Shown piece after piece: positions 42,220-50,529 of a DNA stretch of 64,000 bases. Made by a program: the position numbers and the translations under genes. Source of the DNA: Salinibaculum rarum. GTDB lineage: Archaea; Halobacteriota; Halobacteria; Halobacteriales; Haloarculaceae. The DNA is taken from contig NZ_CP129992.1 of the NCBI RefSeq assembly GCF_030505615.1, positions 62,001 through 126,000 on the forward strand, given 5' to 3'. Under the pieces are notes generated by a model. It was not told where the DNA came from. It saw only the letters and a list, made by a program, of their open reading frames with translations, and made no database searches. The stretch's first letter is position 1, and each line of letters begins with the position of its first letter.

Positions 42220-42468
42220 ATGGTAGCAACAGCCGCGGCAGTTGTGGGGGTGATATTCGCACTCGCGTTCGTGCTGGCACCACTGGTCCGGAGTGAAGCA
42301 GACCTGAAGCCGCTTCGACGGCGGCGGCCGGGGACGAGACACCGCCGCGGGCTCGACGGCGCCGACGTCGACGTGCTGGACCCCGACCAGCGAACCTGTC
42401 CACACTGTGGCGCGACTGTCAGAGCCGGGTTCGACTTCTGTGGGGAGTGTGCCTCGCCGCTGCCGTGA
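42220..42468 (+). CDS. Membrane-anchored zinc-ribbon protein (first of tandem pair)
   Basis: An 82-residue protein. A single N-terminal membrane helix (ATAAAVVGVIFALAFVLAPLV, about 3-23) is followed by a short basic Arg-rich linker and a C-terminal zinc ribbon CPHCGATVRAGFDFCGEC. It probably displays a zinc ribbon on the inner membrane face. Such ribbons often act as adaptors. The next gene has the same layout, indicating a tandem duplication. Confidence 0.78.
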   Translation: MVATAAAVVGVIFALAFVLAPLVRSEADLKPLRRRRPGTRHRRGLDGADVDVLDPDQRTCPHCGATVRAGFDFCGECASPLP

Positions 42469-42572
42469 CCACTCCCAGAGTGTGAACCATCGCGTAGCGG
42501 ACGCGTTCGAGAGTTGTACTACGTATCGTGCCAATAGACAGGGTTAAATCCCACAGAGTGGGAACTCCGAAT

Positions 42573-42839
42573 ATGGAGGGCACTGTGTCGCTCATCCCTG
42601 CGCTGGTACTGGCCCTTGCATACATCCTGCAGCCACTGGTCTCGACCAACCTCGACACACCGTGGAGAAAGTTCTGGACGTTCTCTAGGGAGCCATCGGG
42701 CGAGACCTCCCCTCCGAACGGTTCGTCGTCACCGGACCGGCGGCCGATGACAGACGGCGGTCGCGTCTGTCACAACTGCGGGTCTCACGTCGAAGGCGAC
42801 TACCTCTACTGTGCCGAGTGTCTGATGCCACGCGTGTGA
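42573..42839 (+). CDS. Membrane-anchored zinc-ribbon protein (second of tandem pair)
   Basis: An 88-residue protein with the same layout as the previous one: N-terminal helix (LIPALVLALAYILQPLV), polar Ser/Pro-rich linker and zinc ribbon CHNCGSHVEGDYLYCAEC. ATG at 42573 (MEGTVSLIP) starts directly before the helix; a GTG at 42528 would add 15 polar residues. The ribbon ends resemble the haloarchaeal DUF7577 type, recalled from memory. Function unknown. Confidence 0.75.
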   Translation: MEGTVSLIPALVLALAYILQPLVSTNLDTPWRKFWTFSREPSGETSPPNGSSSPDRRPMTDGGRVCHNCGSHVEGDYLYCAECLMPRV

Positions 42840-42907
42840 GCCGCCCCAGCCTGGCCCGCGGTAGGCCAGTCTGAAACCTTTTGACTCCCACCCCAGTAGA
42901 GGCGGAC

Positions 42908-43843
42908 ATGCAGACACACATCGTCCCGGTCGGGTTCGACTACGACCGGCTCATCGCGCCGCTCGTACGCGAGCAGATGGACGTCGACCGCGTCATCCTG
43001 CTGGAGGGCGCCGTGGGCAGCGAGGCCAACGTCGAGTATTCCCGCCGTCTCGCCGAGAAACTCGAACAGGACTACCGGAACCTGCTGGGGGCCGAAACCG
43101 AACGGGTCGTCATCGAGGACGTCTACGACTACGACACCGCCTTCGAGCAGGCGTTCGAACTCATCAACGCCGAACTCGACCGGAAAGGCGAAGGCGAGAG
43201 CAGCGCCTCCGGGGAAGTCTGGGTCAACATCTCCGCGATGCCCCGCACCGTCTCCTTTGCCTTCGCGACGGCCGCCCACTCGATTATGGTCGAACGAGAG
43301 GACGACCGGCGGCGCATCCACACCTACTACACCGTCCCCGAGAAGTATCTCGAAACGGAACTCGCCGAGGAACTCCGGCGACAGATCGACTTACTCGAGG
43401 ACGTCCGCGACGACACTGGCGACGACGAGGACGAACGCGTCGCCGAGCGCCTCGACAGCGCCCGGACGCTGCTCTCGGAGTTCGACGAGCGTGGCACCAC
43501 CATCGGCGCGAAGGAAATCGACGGCAGCCACATCGTCGAACTGCCCGTCGCCTCCTTCTCGAACGTCAAACCCTTCGAGGAAGTCATCCTCTTTACGCTC
43601 GGCGAACACGGCGTCTTCGAATCGGTCTCGGAACTCGCCCAGCAACTCGCCCGCGAACTCGGCGAGGAGTACACCGACAGTTTCCGCTCGAAGGTCATCT
43701 ACAATGTCGACCGACTCGGCCCCGGCGGTAAGGGCTACATCGAACAGGAAGAACACGGCAAGTCCTACCGGACACGCCTCTCCCGTATCGGCGAGCTGTG
43801 GGTCCGTGCCCACGGCGACAGCGAACCCGACGCGCTGGCCTGA
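42908..43843 (+). CDS. CARF-like transcriptional regulator (HFX_2341 family)
   Basis: A 311-residue protein. The N-terminal 150 residues form a Rossmann-like CARF-type domain: MQTHIVPVGFDYDRLIAPLVREQMDVDRVILLEG, then GEVWVNISAMPRTVSFAFATAAH, with conserved Asn-Ile-Ser after a beta strand as in CARF ligand loops. A charged helical linker (about 150-200) leads to a C-terminal winged helix (about 215-300: SNVKPFEEVILFTLGEHGVFESVSELAQQL). CARF domains bind small nucleotides, notably cyclic oligoadenylates. No CRISPR genes are nearby, so a housekeeping nucleotide signal is possible. ATG at 42908 is the conserved start. Confidence 0.85.
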   Translation: MQTHIVPVGFDYDRLIAPLVREQMDVDRVILLEGAVGSEANVEYSRRLAEKLEQDYRNLLGAETERVVIEDVYDYDTAFEQAFELINAELDRKGEGESSASGEVWVNISAMPRTVSFAFATAAHSIMVEREDDRRRIHTYYTVPEKYLETELAEELRRQIDLLEDVRDDTGDDEDERVAERLDSARTLLSEFDERGTTIGAKEIDGSHIVELPVASFSNVKPFEEVILFTLGEHGVFESVSELAQQLARELGEEYTDSFRSKVIYNVDRLGPGGKGYIEQEEHGKSYRTRLSRIGELWVRAHGDSEPDALA

Positions 43844-43861
43844 GAGTCGCGCGCTCGTCAG

Positions 43862-44620
43862 TTACTGTGGCTTCTGTCGAAGCTTGGCTACTCGAGTTGT
43901 CAGCGCGAGAAATACGGCCAGGATGGTCAACACTACGGCCCACCCGGCAGCGAGGTCGTGTGCGGGAATCGCGTGGGTAATCCCGCCAGCACCGACTTCC
44001 GCGCGCAGGATGGTGTGGTGTGGCCCCTCCAAAATTGGCCAGAAGTAATCGACGACGTCGTTGAAGCCATACCAGACGGTGGCGACGGCGACCGCCGGCA
44101 CGGAAAAGGAGGCATAGCGGTGGATGACGAAGGCTTCGACGGCCATCGCCAAGTGGCTCAAGACGAGAAACCAGTAGAGCCAGGCCGCGATACCGTCAGA
44201 ACCGTTCAACACGAGTTGGACGTAGGGGGTCCAGAGGCCGAGTTTGATACACCCGAAGAAGGCGAGCATGTGAATCGGTTCGGCGACCGACCAGTCGAGT
44301 CGCCACGCGATCAGCGAGAGGGCGATAAACAGCGTCGCGACGGGCGAGTCGGGGACGAGCGGCCACGCCGCGAGCGGCGCCATCCCGAGTTGGCCGCCGA
44401 CAGCAAACTCCATGGGACGACCGGCGTAGTACCAGAAGCCAAAGAGCGTCCCGACGAGGTTGACGATGGCGATAGGCCAGGCCAGTCGGAGCGCGACGTT
44501 CTCCAGCCACACCGGCAGTGGCGCGACGTACCACGGGAGCCCCTTGGGGTCGGGAATAGAGGCGTCGAAAAAACGAGCGACCAGAGAGTCGATGCGAGCG
44601 CCGACGCCAGTCGTTGCCAT
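43862..44620 (-). CDS. DUF1405 family membrane protein
   Basis: A 252-residue protein with six or seven membrane segments. The family pattern is visible in LVGTLFGFWYYAGR and VATVWYGFNDVVDYFWP, where Trp-Tyr-Gly-x-Asn-Asp-x-x-Asp-Tyr is the DUF1405 hallmark in the C-terminal half. Function is unknown. ATG at 44620 gives MATTGVGARIDSL; nine upstream codons are not convincing. It converges with the CARF-like gene, with a gap of 18 bp. Confidence 0.85.
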   Translation of the reverse strand: MATTGVGARIDSLVARFFDASIPDPKGLPWYVAPLPVWLENVALRLAWPIAIVNLVGTLFGFWYYAGRPMEFAVGGQLGMAPLAAWPLVPDSPVATLFIALSLIAWRLDWSVAEPIHMLAFFGCIKLGLWTPYVQLVLNGSDGIAAWLYWFLVLSHLAMAVEAFVIHRYASFSVPAVAVATVWYGFNDVVDYFWPILEGPHHTILRAEVGAGGITHAIPAHDLAAGWAVVLTILAVFLALTTRVAKLRQKPQ

Positions 44621-44742
44621 TACCGGTGTCTCGGGCGCGGGTGGCAAAACGATAGCGGTCGGAGCGGCCGCCGCCCACAGTGGTCACACCGGACCGGCGT
44701 CGCCGCGGATTCCGGCCGCCCGACTGTGGCCTGAGAGTCGGT

Positions 44743-45402
44743 TCAGTGGCTGGTGTGGTCGCTGCTCTTGCGCTCGGACTGTCGCATCCGAATCATCTGT
44801 GCGACCTCTTCGTAGTCGCTGATGCCGCCGAGAGTCATGTGAGCGCCCTGGAAGCCAGGAAGCGGAATGGCGGCAAACAGGAGGCTCAGACCCGGCAGAC
44901 TGTTCGTTCGCGGGATGATTTCCGTCGAGATGCTGATGTGACCGTGCCCGAGGATGCGCTCCAGGAAGGACGCCCCGGTCTGCATGCCACGGACGTCCTC
45001 CATCCAGGCCTCGTTTGTCGTCTCCGAGGAAATCCCGGTCAACACCAGCACGCGTTTGTCGGTGATGAGATAGCGCACTTTCCGGCGCTGGTAGAAGACA
45101 TACCCCACGATGCCGAGGGCAATCACGACAGCGATTCCCAGCGGCGCGTTCCCGGTCGTCCGGTTGCCCGACGCCAGGAGGCCGAAAATTATCACCAGAC
45201 CCGCAACCACCAGCTGGCCGGCGAAGGCCGACCACGCCGGACGGGCGTCGATGAGCACCTCTTCCTCGGGGAGCAGCGGCGCACTCTCACGCATCTCTCG
45301 GAGTCGCCGCTTGTCATCCTGTCCACCACCCTGGGTCGACTGTCCGTCGCCCTGCTGGGGCGATTGCTGACTTGCACCTGCTTCTTGCCTGTTAGTACCC
45401 AT
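44743..45402 (-). CDS. Bacterial-PH-domain membrane protein
   Basis: A 219-residue protein. The N-terminal 35 residues are Gln/Gly-rich and disordered. Two adjacent membrane helices (about 58-75 and 85-103; AGQLVVAGLVIIFGLLASG, APLGIAVVIALGIVGYVFY) are followed by a bPH2/YdbS-like domain: KVRYLITDKRVLVLTGISSETTNEAWMEDVRGMQ. The C-terminus is charged. Such proteins tie membrane to cytoplasmic partners; the specific role is unknown. An inverted repeat lies directly upstream of its ATG at 45402. Confidence 0.83.
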   Translation of the reverse strand: MGTNRQEAGASQQSPQQGDGQSTQGGGQDDKRRLREMRESAPLLPEEEVLIDARPAWSAFAGQLVVAGLVIIFGLLASGNRTTGNAPLGIAVVIALGIVGYVFYQRRKVRYLITDKRVLVLTGISSETTNEAWMEDVRGMQTGASFLERILGHGHISISTEIIPRTNSLPGLSLLFAAIPLPGFQGAHMTLGGISDYEEVAQMIRMRQSERKSSDHTSH

Positions 45403-45423
45403 GTGTTCTCATGTTCAGAACAC
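45403..45423 (-). promoter_or_regulatory. Inverted repeat directly before the PH-domain gene start
   Basis: GTGTTCT at 45403-45409 pairs with AGAACAC at 45417-45423 across 7 nt, touching the ATG at 45402. A CTTTTAC element lies just upstream (about 45425-45432 on the minus strand), so the repeat fills the space between TATA box and start of a leaderless gene. Candidate operator. Confidence 0.5.
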
Positions 45424-45654
45424 TTGTAAAAGATTTGCTATTCAGGAAGGAGTTGACAGTAATCGCCAGCGCAGAGGACACGGGTGTGTCTGTTCCGTCC
45501 AGCACAGTCCGACAACTCCCGTCGCGAGTGTGTCGACTGATACTGTCGGACAGGCGTAGGAGAACGCTTGCACGTTCCGGTGGCCGCCACGTGGCCCGCA
45601 CAGAGACTCCACGGAAAGAGACTCGTTAAGTAATTCCAACCGCTAGAAACAGCC

Positions 45655-46563
45655 ATGTCTGACGAGACGGACTTAGAGGAGTTGCGGCGCGGGACCGAGC
45701 TGGTCAAGCGCGGGTTCGCGAAGATGCAAAAGGGCGGCGTCATCATGGACGTCGTCAACCGCGAACAGGCCCGCATCGCCGAGGACGTGGGCGCAGTCGC
45801 GGTGATGAACCTCGAAGCAGTCCCTGCGGACATCCGCAAGCGCGGCGGCGTCGCGCGGATGGCCGACCCCGCCTCTCTGCAAGAGATTATCGACGAAGTC
45901 TCTATCCCGGTGATGGGCAAGTCCCGCATCGGCCACACCAAGGAAGCCCAGATTCTCGAAGCCGCCGGCGCGGATATGGTCGACGAGAGTGAAGTCCTCA
46001 CGCCGGCCGACGACCGCTATCACATCGACAAGCGCGACTTTACCGCTCCCTTCGTCTGTGGCGCGCGCAACCTCGGCGAGGCGCTTCGCCGCATCGACGA
46101 GGGCGCGGCCATGATTCGCACCAAAGGCGAGGCCGGCACCGGCGACGTAAACCAGGCCGTCCACCACCAGCGCAACATCAAAGGCGCCATCCGCAAACTC
46201 GAAGGGATGAGCCACGAGGAGCGCGAGAAGTGGGCCCGCGAGAACGACGCGCCGGCCGACCTCGTCCACGACACCGCAGAGCGTGGCCGCCTGCCGGTCG
46301 TCAACTTCGCCGCCGGCGGCATCGCGACGCCTGCCGACGCCGCGCTGATGATGCACCACGGCTGTGACGGCATCTTCGTCGGCTCCGGTATCTTCGGTGC
46401 CGAGAACCCCGAAGCGATGGGGACGGCCATCGTCGAAGCGGTCAACAACTGGGACGACCCCGAGAAACTGGTCGAAATCGCCTCCAACGCCGGCCAGGGG
46501 ATGAGCGGCGACGCTAACGTCGACCTGCCAGAAGAAGAGAAGATGCAGGGCCGCGGCGTCTGA
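45655..46563 (+). CDS. pdxS: Pyridoxal 5'-phosphate synthase, PdxS subunit
   Basis: A 302-residue (beta/alpha)8 enzyme. The ribose-phosphate-binding Lys is Lys89 in [37 protein letters not shown] and [26 protein letters not shown] are typical. PdxS with the glutaminase PdxT makes vitamin B6 from ribose 5-phosphate, glyceraldehyde 3-phosphate and ammonia. No pdxT is next to it. The DCC protein gene follows after 5 bp and is cotranscribed. A 252-bp upstream gap carries no other gene. Confidence 0.97.
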   Translation: MSDETDLEELRRGTELVKRGFAKMQKGGVIMDVVNREQARIAEDVGAVAVMNLEAVPADIRKRGGVARMADPASLQEIIDEVSIPVMGKSRIGHTKEAQILEAAGADMVDESEVLTPADDRYHIDKRDFTAPFVCGARNLGEALRRIDEGAAMIRTKGEAGTGDVNQAVHHQRNIKGAIRKLEGMSHEEREKWARENDAPADLVHDTAERGRLPVVNFAAGGIATPADAALMMHHGCDGIFVGSGIFGAENPEAMGTAIVEAVNNWDDPEKLVEIASNAGQGMSGDANVDLPEEEKMQGRGV

Positions 46564-46568
46564 AGACG

Positions 46569-47090
46569 ATGACTGACGGCAGCGACCGCCCGGACGCTGA
46601 CGCGACGGTCGACAGCGACCGCTCGCCCGCCGACATCGTCGACGACATCGACCGGCCGGTCCTGCTGTTCGACGGCGTGTGTAACCTCTGTAACTCGACG
46701 ATTCGGGCTATCGTCCGGCTGGACGACGAGGGGGAGATTCTGTTTGCACCCCTCCAGTCGGACGTGGCGGCGGAACTGCTCGACCGCGCCGGCATGGACG
46801 CCGACTACTTCGATTCGGTCGTCCTCGTCGAACGGAGCGGCCACCTGGACTCCGGCGACGCCGACGACTGGGACGTGTCCACCAAATCGACGGCAGTACT
46901 CGAGGTCTGTCGAAAGCTCGACGGCCCCGCACCGCTGCTGTACCCACTCGTCAATCTCCCCGAGAGACTCCGGAACGGCGTCTACGACTTCGTCGCCGAG
47001 CACCGCTATCGGGTGTTTGGCAGAAAGGACGAGTGTCCGATACCACCCGAACGTCTCCGCCAGCGGTTCCTCGAACGGTCGCTGGCCTGA
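46569..47090 (+). CDS. DCC-family (DUF393) thiol-disulfide-like protein
   Basis: A 173-residue protein of the DUF393/YuxK family. The signature is DGVCNLC at 35-41, which gives the family its name, followed by the helix STIRAIVRLD and a thioredoxin-like layout. The first 28 residues are acidic and disordered. Redox activity has been assumed from the Cys pair only. It lies 5 bp after pdxS, so they share a transcript. Confidence 0.88.
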   Translation: MTDGSDRPDADATVDSDRSPADIVDDIDRPVLLFDGVCNLCNSTIRAIVRLDDEGEILFAPLQSDVAAELLDRAGMDADYFDSVVLVERSGHLDSGDADDWDVSTKSTAVLEVCRKLDGPAPLLYPLVNLPERLRNGVYDFVAEHRYRVFGRKDECPIPPERLRQRFLERSLA

Positions 47091-47154
47091 CTCGCCCGGA
47101 AAGCCCGCACGTCGGGGCGCAATCTTTCCGGTCGTCCAGCCCCTAAGGCCGACG

Positions 47155-47844
47155 ATGCCGGCTTTCGAAATGGAGTGGCGCGACGTGTTCTTCGCCAGCT
47201 TTCCAGTCGACCCAGCAGTTGTCAGCCCGCAGTTGCCCGACAGACTCAGCCTCGATACCTTCGACGGGGATGCGTACCTCTCGGTGGTCCCGTTTGTCAT
47301 CGGCGACATCCGGCCGCGGGGACTCCCGGCCGCAGTCGGGGTGACGACACCGGAGTTGAACCTGCGGACGTACGTGCGTCTCGACGACGCGCCCGGCGTC
47401 TACTTTTTCAATCTCGACGCTGGGGACCTGCTCGGGGTGGTGGGCGCGCGGCTGTTCAATCAGTTGCCGTACTACTACGCCGACATGGACTACGAGCGGG
47501 GACCCCCGACTCGCTTCGAGAGTCGCCGGCGTACACCCGGTGCGCGGCCGCTCGACTTCGCAGCCACGTACGGTCCCGACGGTGACCCCTACCGGCCCGA
47601 CCCCGGGACGGTCGAGCACTTCCTCGTCGAACGCTATCGGTACTTCACCGAAGGGCAAGACGGGACCTTGCGCTATGCGGACATAGAACACGAACCGTGG
47701 ACGCTCCGCCCGGGGACGTGGACCGTCGAGAAGAATACGATTTTTGCGGCCAACGGCTTCAACCGGCCAGACAGCGACCCCATCCTCTCTCACAGCCACG
47801 GTCTGGCAGTGTCGGCCAGCACCAGCGAAGAGTGGGGCCGCTGA
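47155..47844 (+). CDS. DUF2071 (YqjF-like) family protein
   Basis: A 229-residue soluble protein matching the YqjF/DUF2071 pattern: MEWRDVFFASFPVDPAVVSPQLPDRLSLDTFDGDAYLSVVPFVIGDIRPRG, then ELNLRTYVRLDDAPGVYFFNLDAG and the conserved YRYFTEGQDGTLRYADIEHEPWTLRP. These proteins resemble acetoacetate-decarboxylase folds; function is unknown. ATG at 47155 (MPAFEMEWR) matches the family N-terminus. It follows the DCC gene by 64 bp on the same strand. Confidence 0.88.
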   Translation: MPAFEMEWRDVFFASFPVDPAVVSPQLPDRLSLDTFDGDAYLSVVPFVIGDIRPRGLPAAVGVTTPELNLRTYVRLDDAPGVYFFNLDAGDLLGVVGARLFNQLPYYYADMDYERGPPTRFESRRRTPGARPLDFAATYGPDGDPYRPDPGTVEHFLVERYRYFTEGQDGTLRYADIEHEPWTLRPGTWTVEKNTIFAANGFNRPDSDPILSHSHGLAVSASTSEEWGR

Positions 47845-47888
47845 CACCAGTGAAAAGGCCCAAGTCACCGCCCTCCTTTCGAGCGGGT

Positions 47889-49127
47889 ATGCAGGCCGTC
47901 CCAGTCGTCACGTTACAGAATACGCCGTTGCCGTCCGAAGCGCAGGGGCTACTGGAGCAGTTGACCTCGACGGAAGGGCGACTGGGAGTCAGTCTCGGCA
48001 TCCTCATCGTGACGCTTCTCATCGGCGTGGCTATCGCCCCGTTCATCGTCCGGCGCGTGGCCACATACACAAAGAGCGCTCTCCCGGCCGGTCGGGCAAG
48101 CGATGGCCTCGACCGGATGACAGAGTACGTCCCGACGACGCTGAGTGGCCTCTTCTTGCGCGTGCTCCAACTCGTCTTGCTGTTGACCGCAGTCGTCTCG
48201 CTGCTGGTCGTCTGGGGGCTGGTCGACCTGGCGGTTGACGTGCTCAGACTTCTCGGGCTGTCGATACCGCTGCTGGCAAACGTCGTGACGACAATCGCCA
48301 TCGGGCTGATCTCCTACATCGCCTCGGACATCCTCCGGGACAGCGTCGAGCGGCTCTCGACCGACAGCGACCGCGTCACGGAACACCAGACGGAAATTAT
48401 CCTCCGGGTGGGCAACATCAGCATCATCGCGCTGTTTTTGGCGAGTGCGCTCACTATCTGGGGCGTCGACCTCTCGGGGCTGCTCGTCGGGGCGGGCTTT
48501 CTCGGTATCGTCGTCGGTCTGGCCGCACGGCAGACGCTGGGGTCGCTCATCGCCGGCTTCGTGTTGATGTTCTCCCGTCCGTTCACCATCGGTGACTGGG
48601 TCGAAATCGGCGACCAAGAGGGCGTCGTCACGGAGATTACCATCGTCAACACGCGCCTGGAGAACTTCGACGGTGAGACTATCGTCCTCCCGAACGACAT
48701 GGTGAGCAACAAGTCGATTATCAACCGCAGCGAGCGGGGCCACCACCGCATCCGCCTGGACGTGGGAATCGACTACGCGACCGACCCCGACCGCGCAATT
48801 GACGTCGCACAGGAGGCCATCGCCGACCTCAAACCCGTCAGCGACTCCCCGCCGCCGCGCATCGTTCCCAAATCCTTCGGCGACTCCGCCGTCGTCCTGG
48901 AGATGCGCTTCTGGATAGACAATCCGATGCCGCCGCGCAAGTGGCGCGCTATCAGCGCTGTCGTCCGCTCGGTCAGGGAGGCCTACGCTGCAGCAGACAT
49001 CAAGATTCCCTTCCCACAGCAGGAACTCTCCGGGCGCGCAGAGACCGGCGGCTTCCGGGTCAACGAGGAAACAATCGACCGGCAGGACGGCGAGGAGCGA
49101 AGCGTCGAGCCGTCCGCCGAAGAGTGA
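47889..49127 (+). CDS. Small-conductance mechanosensitive channel (MscS family)
   Basis: A 412-residue MscS. About five membrane helices fill residues 35-215; the pore-lining helix is GLLVGAGFLGIVVGLAARQTLGSLIAGF with the Gly/Ala pattern, followed by the beta domain FTIGDWVEIGDQEGVVTEITIVNTRLENFDGETIVLPND and the alpha/beta C-terminal domain. It releases solutes on osmotic downshock, important for salt-in organisms. The last 40 residues are charged and disordered. ATG at 47889 is chosen; the earlier frame overlaps the DUF2071 gene. Confidence 0.93.
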   Translation: MQAVPVVTLQNTPLPSEAQGLLEQLTSTEGRLGVSLGILIVTLLIGVAIAPFIVRRVATYTKSALPAGRASDGLDRMTEYVPTTLSGLFLRVLQLVLLLTAVVSLLVVWGLVDLAVDVLRLLGLSIPLLANVVTTIAIGLISYIASDILRDSVERLSTDSDRVTEHQTEIILRVGNISIIALFLASALTIWGVDLSGLLVGAGFLGIVVGLAARQTLGSLIAGFVLMFSRPFTIGDWVEIGDQEGVVTEITIVNTRLENFDGETIVLPNDMVSNKSIINRSERGHHRIRLDVGIDYATDPDRAIDVAQEAIADLKPVSDSPPPRIVPKSFGDSAVVLEMRFWIDNPMPPRKWRAISAVVRSVREAYAAADIKIPFPQQELSGRAETGGFRVNEETIDRQDGEERSVEPSAEE

Positions 49128-49145
49128 GTGCGCACAGCCACAGCG

Positions 49146-50021
49146 TCAGTACAGCGTCGCGCCGTCGCCGATGCGCGTCTGGTGGACGCGCGCGTCGACG
49201 CCGTGGGCGTCGAACGCCTCGAGCATCGCTGTCCCGACAGAACGGCGGTCGCCGTCGTGACAGGCCGCGAGGACCGCGGGACCGGCACCGCTTATCGTCA
49301 CGCCCGTGGCGCCGGCGTCGAAGGCCGCCTCCCGAACGTCGTCGTACCCGTCGATGAGCTTCGCGCGAGCCGGCGTCACGACCGAATCGTACATCCCCTG
49401 GCCGACGAGGTCGGGGTCGTCGCGGTGCATCCCGGTCGTGAGCGTGGCGGCGTTACCGACTGTCTCGACCAACTGGGAGACTTTCGCTCCGTCGGGGACG
49501 ACGTTGCGCGCGTCCCGGGTCGAGACGACGATGTCGGGGAGGCAGGCGACCAGGGGCACGTCGGCGTCGACTTTCGTGACGCCGTCGTCGGTCGCGATGG
49601 TAAACCCACCCATGATAGCCGGGGCGACGTTGTCGTCGTGGGCGTCACCGGAGACGACCGCCTCGCCTTTGGCGGCAATTGGGACCAGTTCCTCACGGGA
49701 GTGGCCGCGGTCGTAGAGTTCGTTGAGTGCAACGGCGGCCGCAGCGGCGCTGGCGGCCGACGAGCCCAGCCCCGACGCCGGGCGGATTCCCTTGTCGATT
49801 TTGATGCGGGCGGGCGCATCGAGTGCCTCGGCGACGGCGCCGACGGTGTTCTTGTCGGGGTCCTCGGGGATGTACTGGCTCCCCGCGCCGGTCACTTCGA
49901 TAGTGACCTCGTCGGCTTTCTCCACGCGGACCACGTCTGCCGGGTGCGAGAGCGCAACCCCGAACACGTCGAAGCCGCTCCCGAGGTTCGCACTCGTCGC
50001 CGGAGCCCGGACAGTCAGCAT
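49146..50021 (-). CDS. thrB: Homoserine kinase
   Basis: A 291-residue GHMP kinase. Motif 1 is VRAPATSANLGSGFDVFGVAL, motif 2 the ATP loop GIRPASGLGSSAASAAAAAVALNELY, motif 3 ATGVTISGAGPAVLAAC. It phosphorylates homoserine for threonine synthesis. The neighbouring genes are not of the threonine pathway. Start ATG 50021 (MLTVRAPATSANLGSG) is fixed by the family N-terminus. Confidence 0.95.
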   Translation of the reverse strand: MLTVRAPATSANLGSGFDVFGVALSHPADVVRVEKADEVTIEVTGAGSQYIPEDPDKNTVGAVAEALDAPARIKIDKGIRPASGLGSSAASAAAAAVALNELYDRGHSREELVPIAAKGEAVVSGDAHDDNVAPAIMGGFTIATDDGVTKVDADVPLVACLPDIVVSTRDARNVVPDGAKVSQLVETVGNAATLTTGMHRDDPDLVGQGMYDSVVTPARAKLIDGYDDVREAAFDAGATGVTISGAGPAVLAACHDGDRRSVGTAMLEAFDAHGVDARVHQTRIGDGATLY

Positions 50022-50073
50022 ACTCCCGCGTTTCGGTGAGGCAAGCAAAAAGGTAGCGGACCACGGTGGGGAC

Positions 50074-50529
50074 TCAATCGTCCGCGAAGTCGGTTCGAGT
50101 GCTGTCTCGGTCGGCGTCGGTGTCCATGTCGGCGTCGACGGTCGGCCAGTCCACACAGTAGACGACCGCACAGGCAACGGCGTAGCTGCCGAGCCACACC
50201 AGGCCGAGATCGAGCAGTGCGAACGGCGAGCCGACGATACGACCCGAGATGGGGTCGAGCAAGGGCACTCGGGCGAGCGAGAACACGAGCCAGGAGAGTC
50301 CCGCGAACGCGAACAGCCGAATCCCCGACGGTCGGCGGTCGCTGAAGACGGCCACGCTCGCGAGGAGTGCCGCGGGCGGGACGGCCAACGCGACACCCAC
50401 GAGCAGTCCCGGACTGGGAATCGGCAGGTGCGTCGTCACCGACACACCGAGTGTCAACCCGAGCGTGAGAATGCCCGGGAAATACCGAACGAACTCCGAG
50501 ACGAACCCGGGGTCGTCGCCCCGACTCAT
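50074..50529 (-). CDS. Four-helix membrane protein, unknown function
   Basis: A 151-residue protein with four hydrophobic segments (about 17-32, 42-62, 71-88 and 104-125; GLLVGVALAVPPAALLASVAVF and LLDLGLVWLGSYAVACAVVYCV are the clearest) and an acidic C-terminal tail rich in Asp. It overlaps the upstream beta-propeller gene by 4 bp (ATGA), so the two are translated together. I do not recognise the family. Confidence 0.72.
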   Translation of the reverse strand: MSRGDDPGFVSEFVRYFPGILTLGLTLGVSVTTHLPIPSPGLLVGVALAVPPAALLASVAVFSDRRPSGIRLFAFAGLSWLVFSLARVPLLDPISGRIVGSPFALLDLGLVWLGSYAVACAVVYCVDWPTVDADMDTDADRDSTRTDFADD

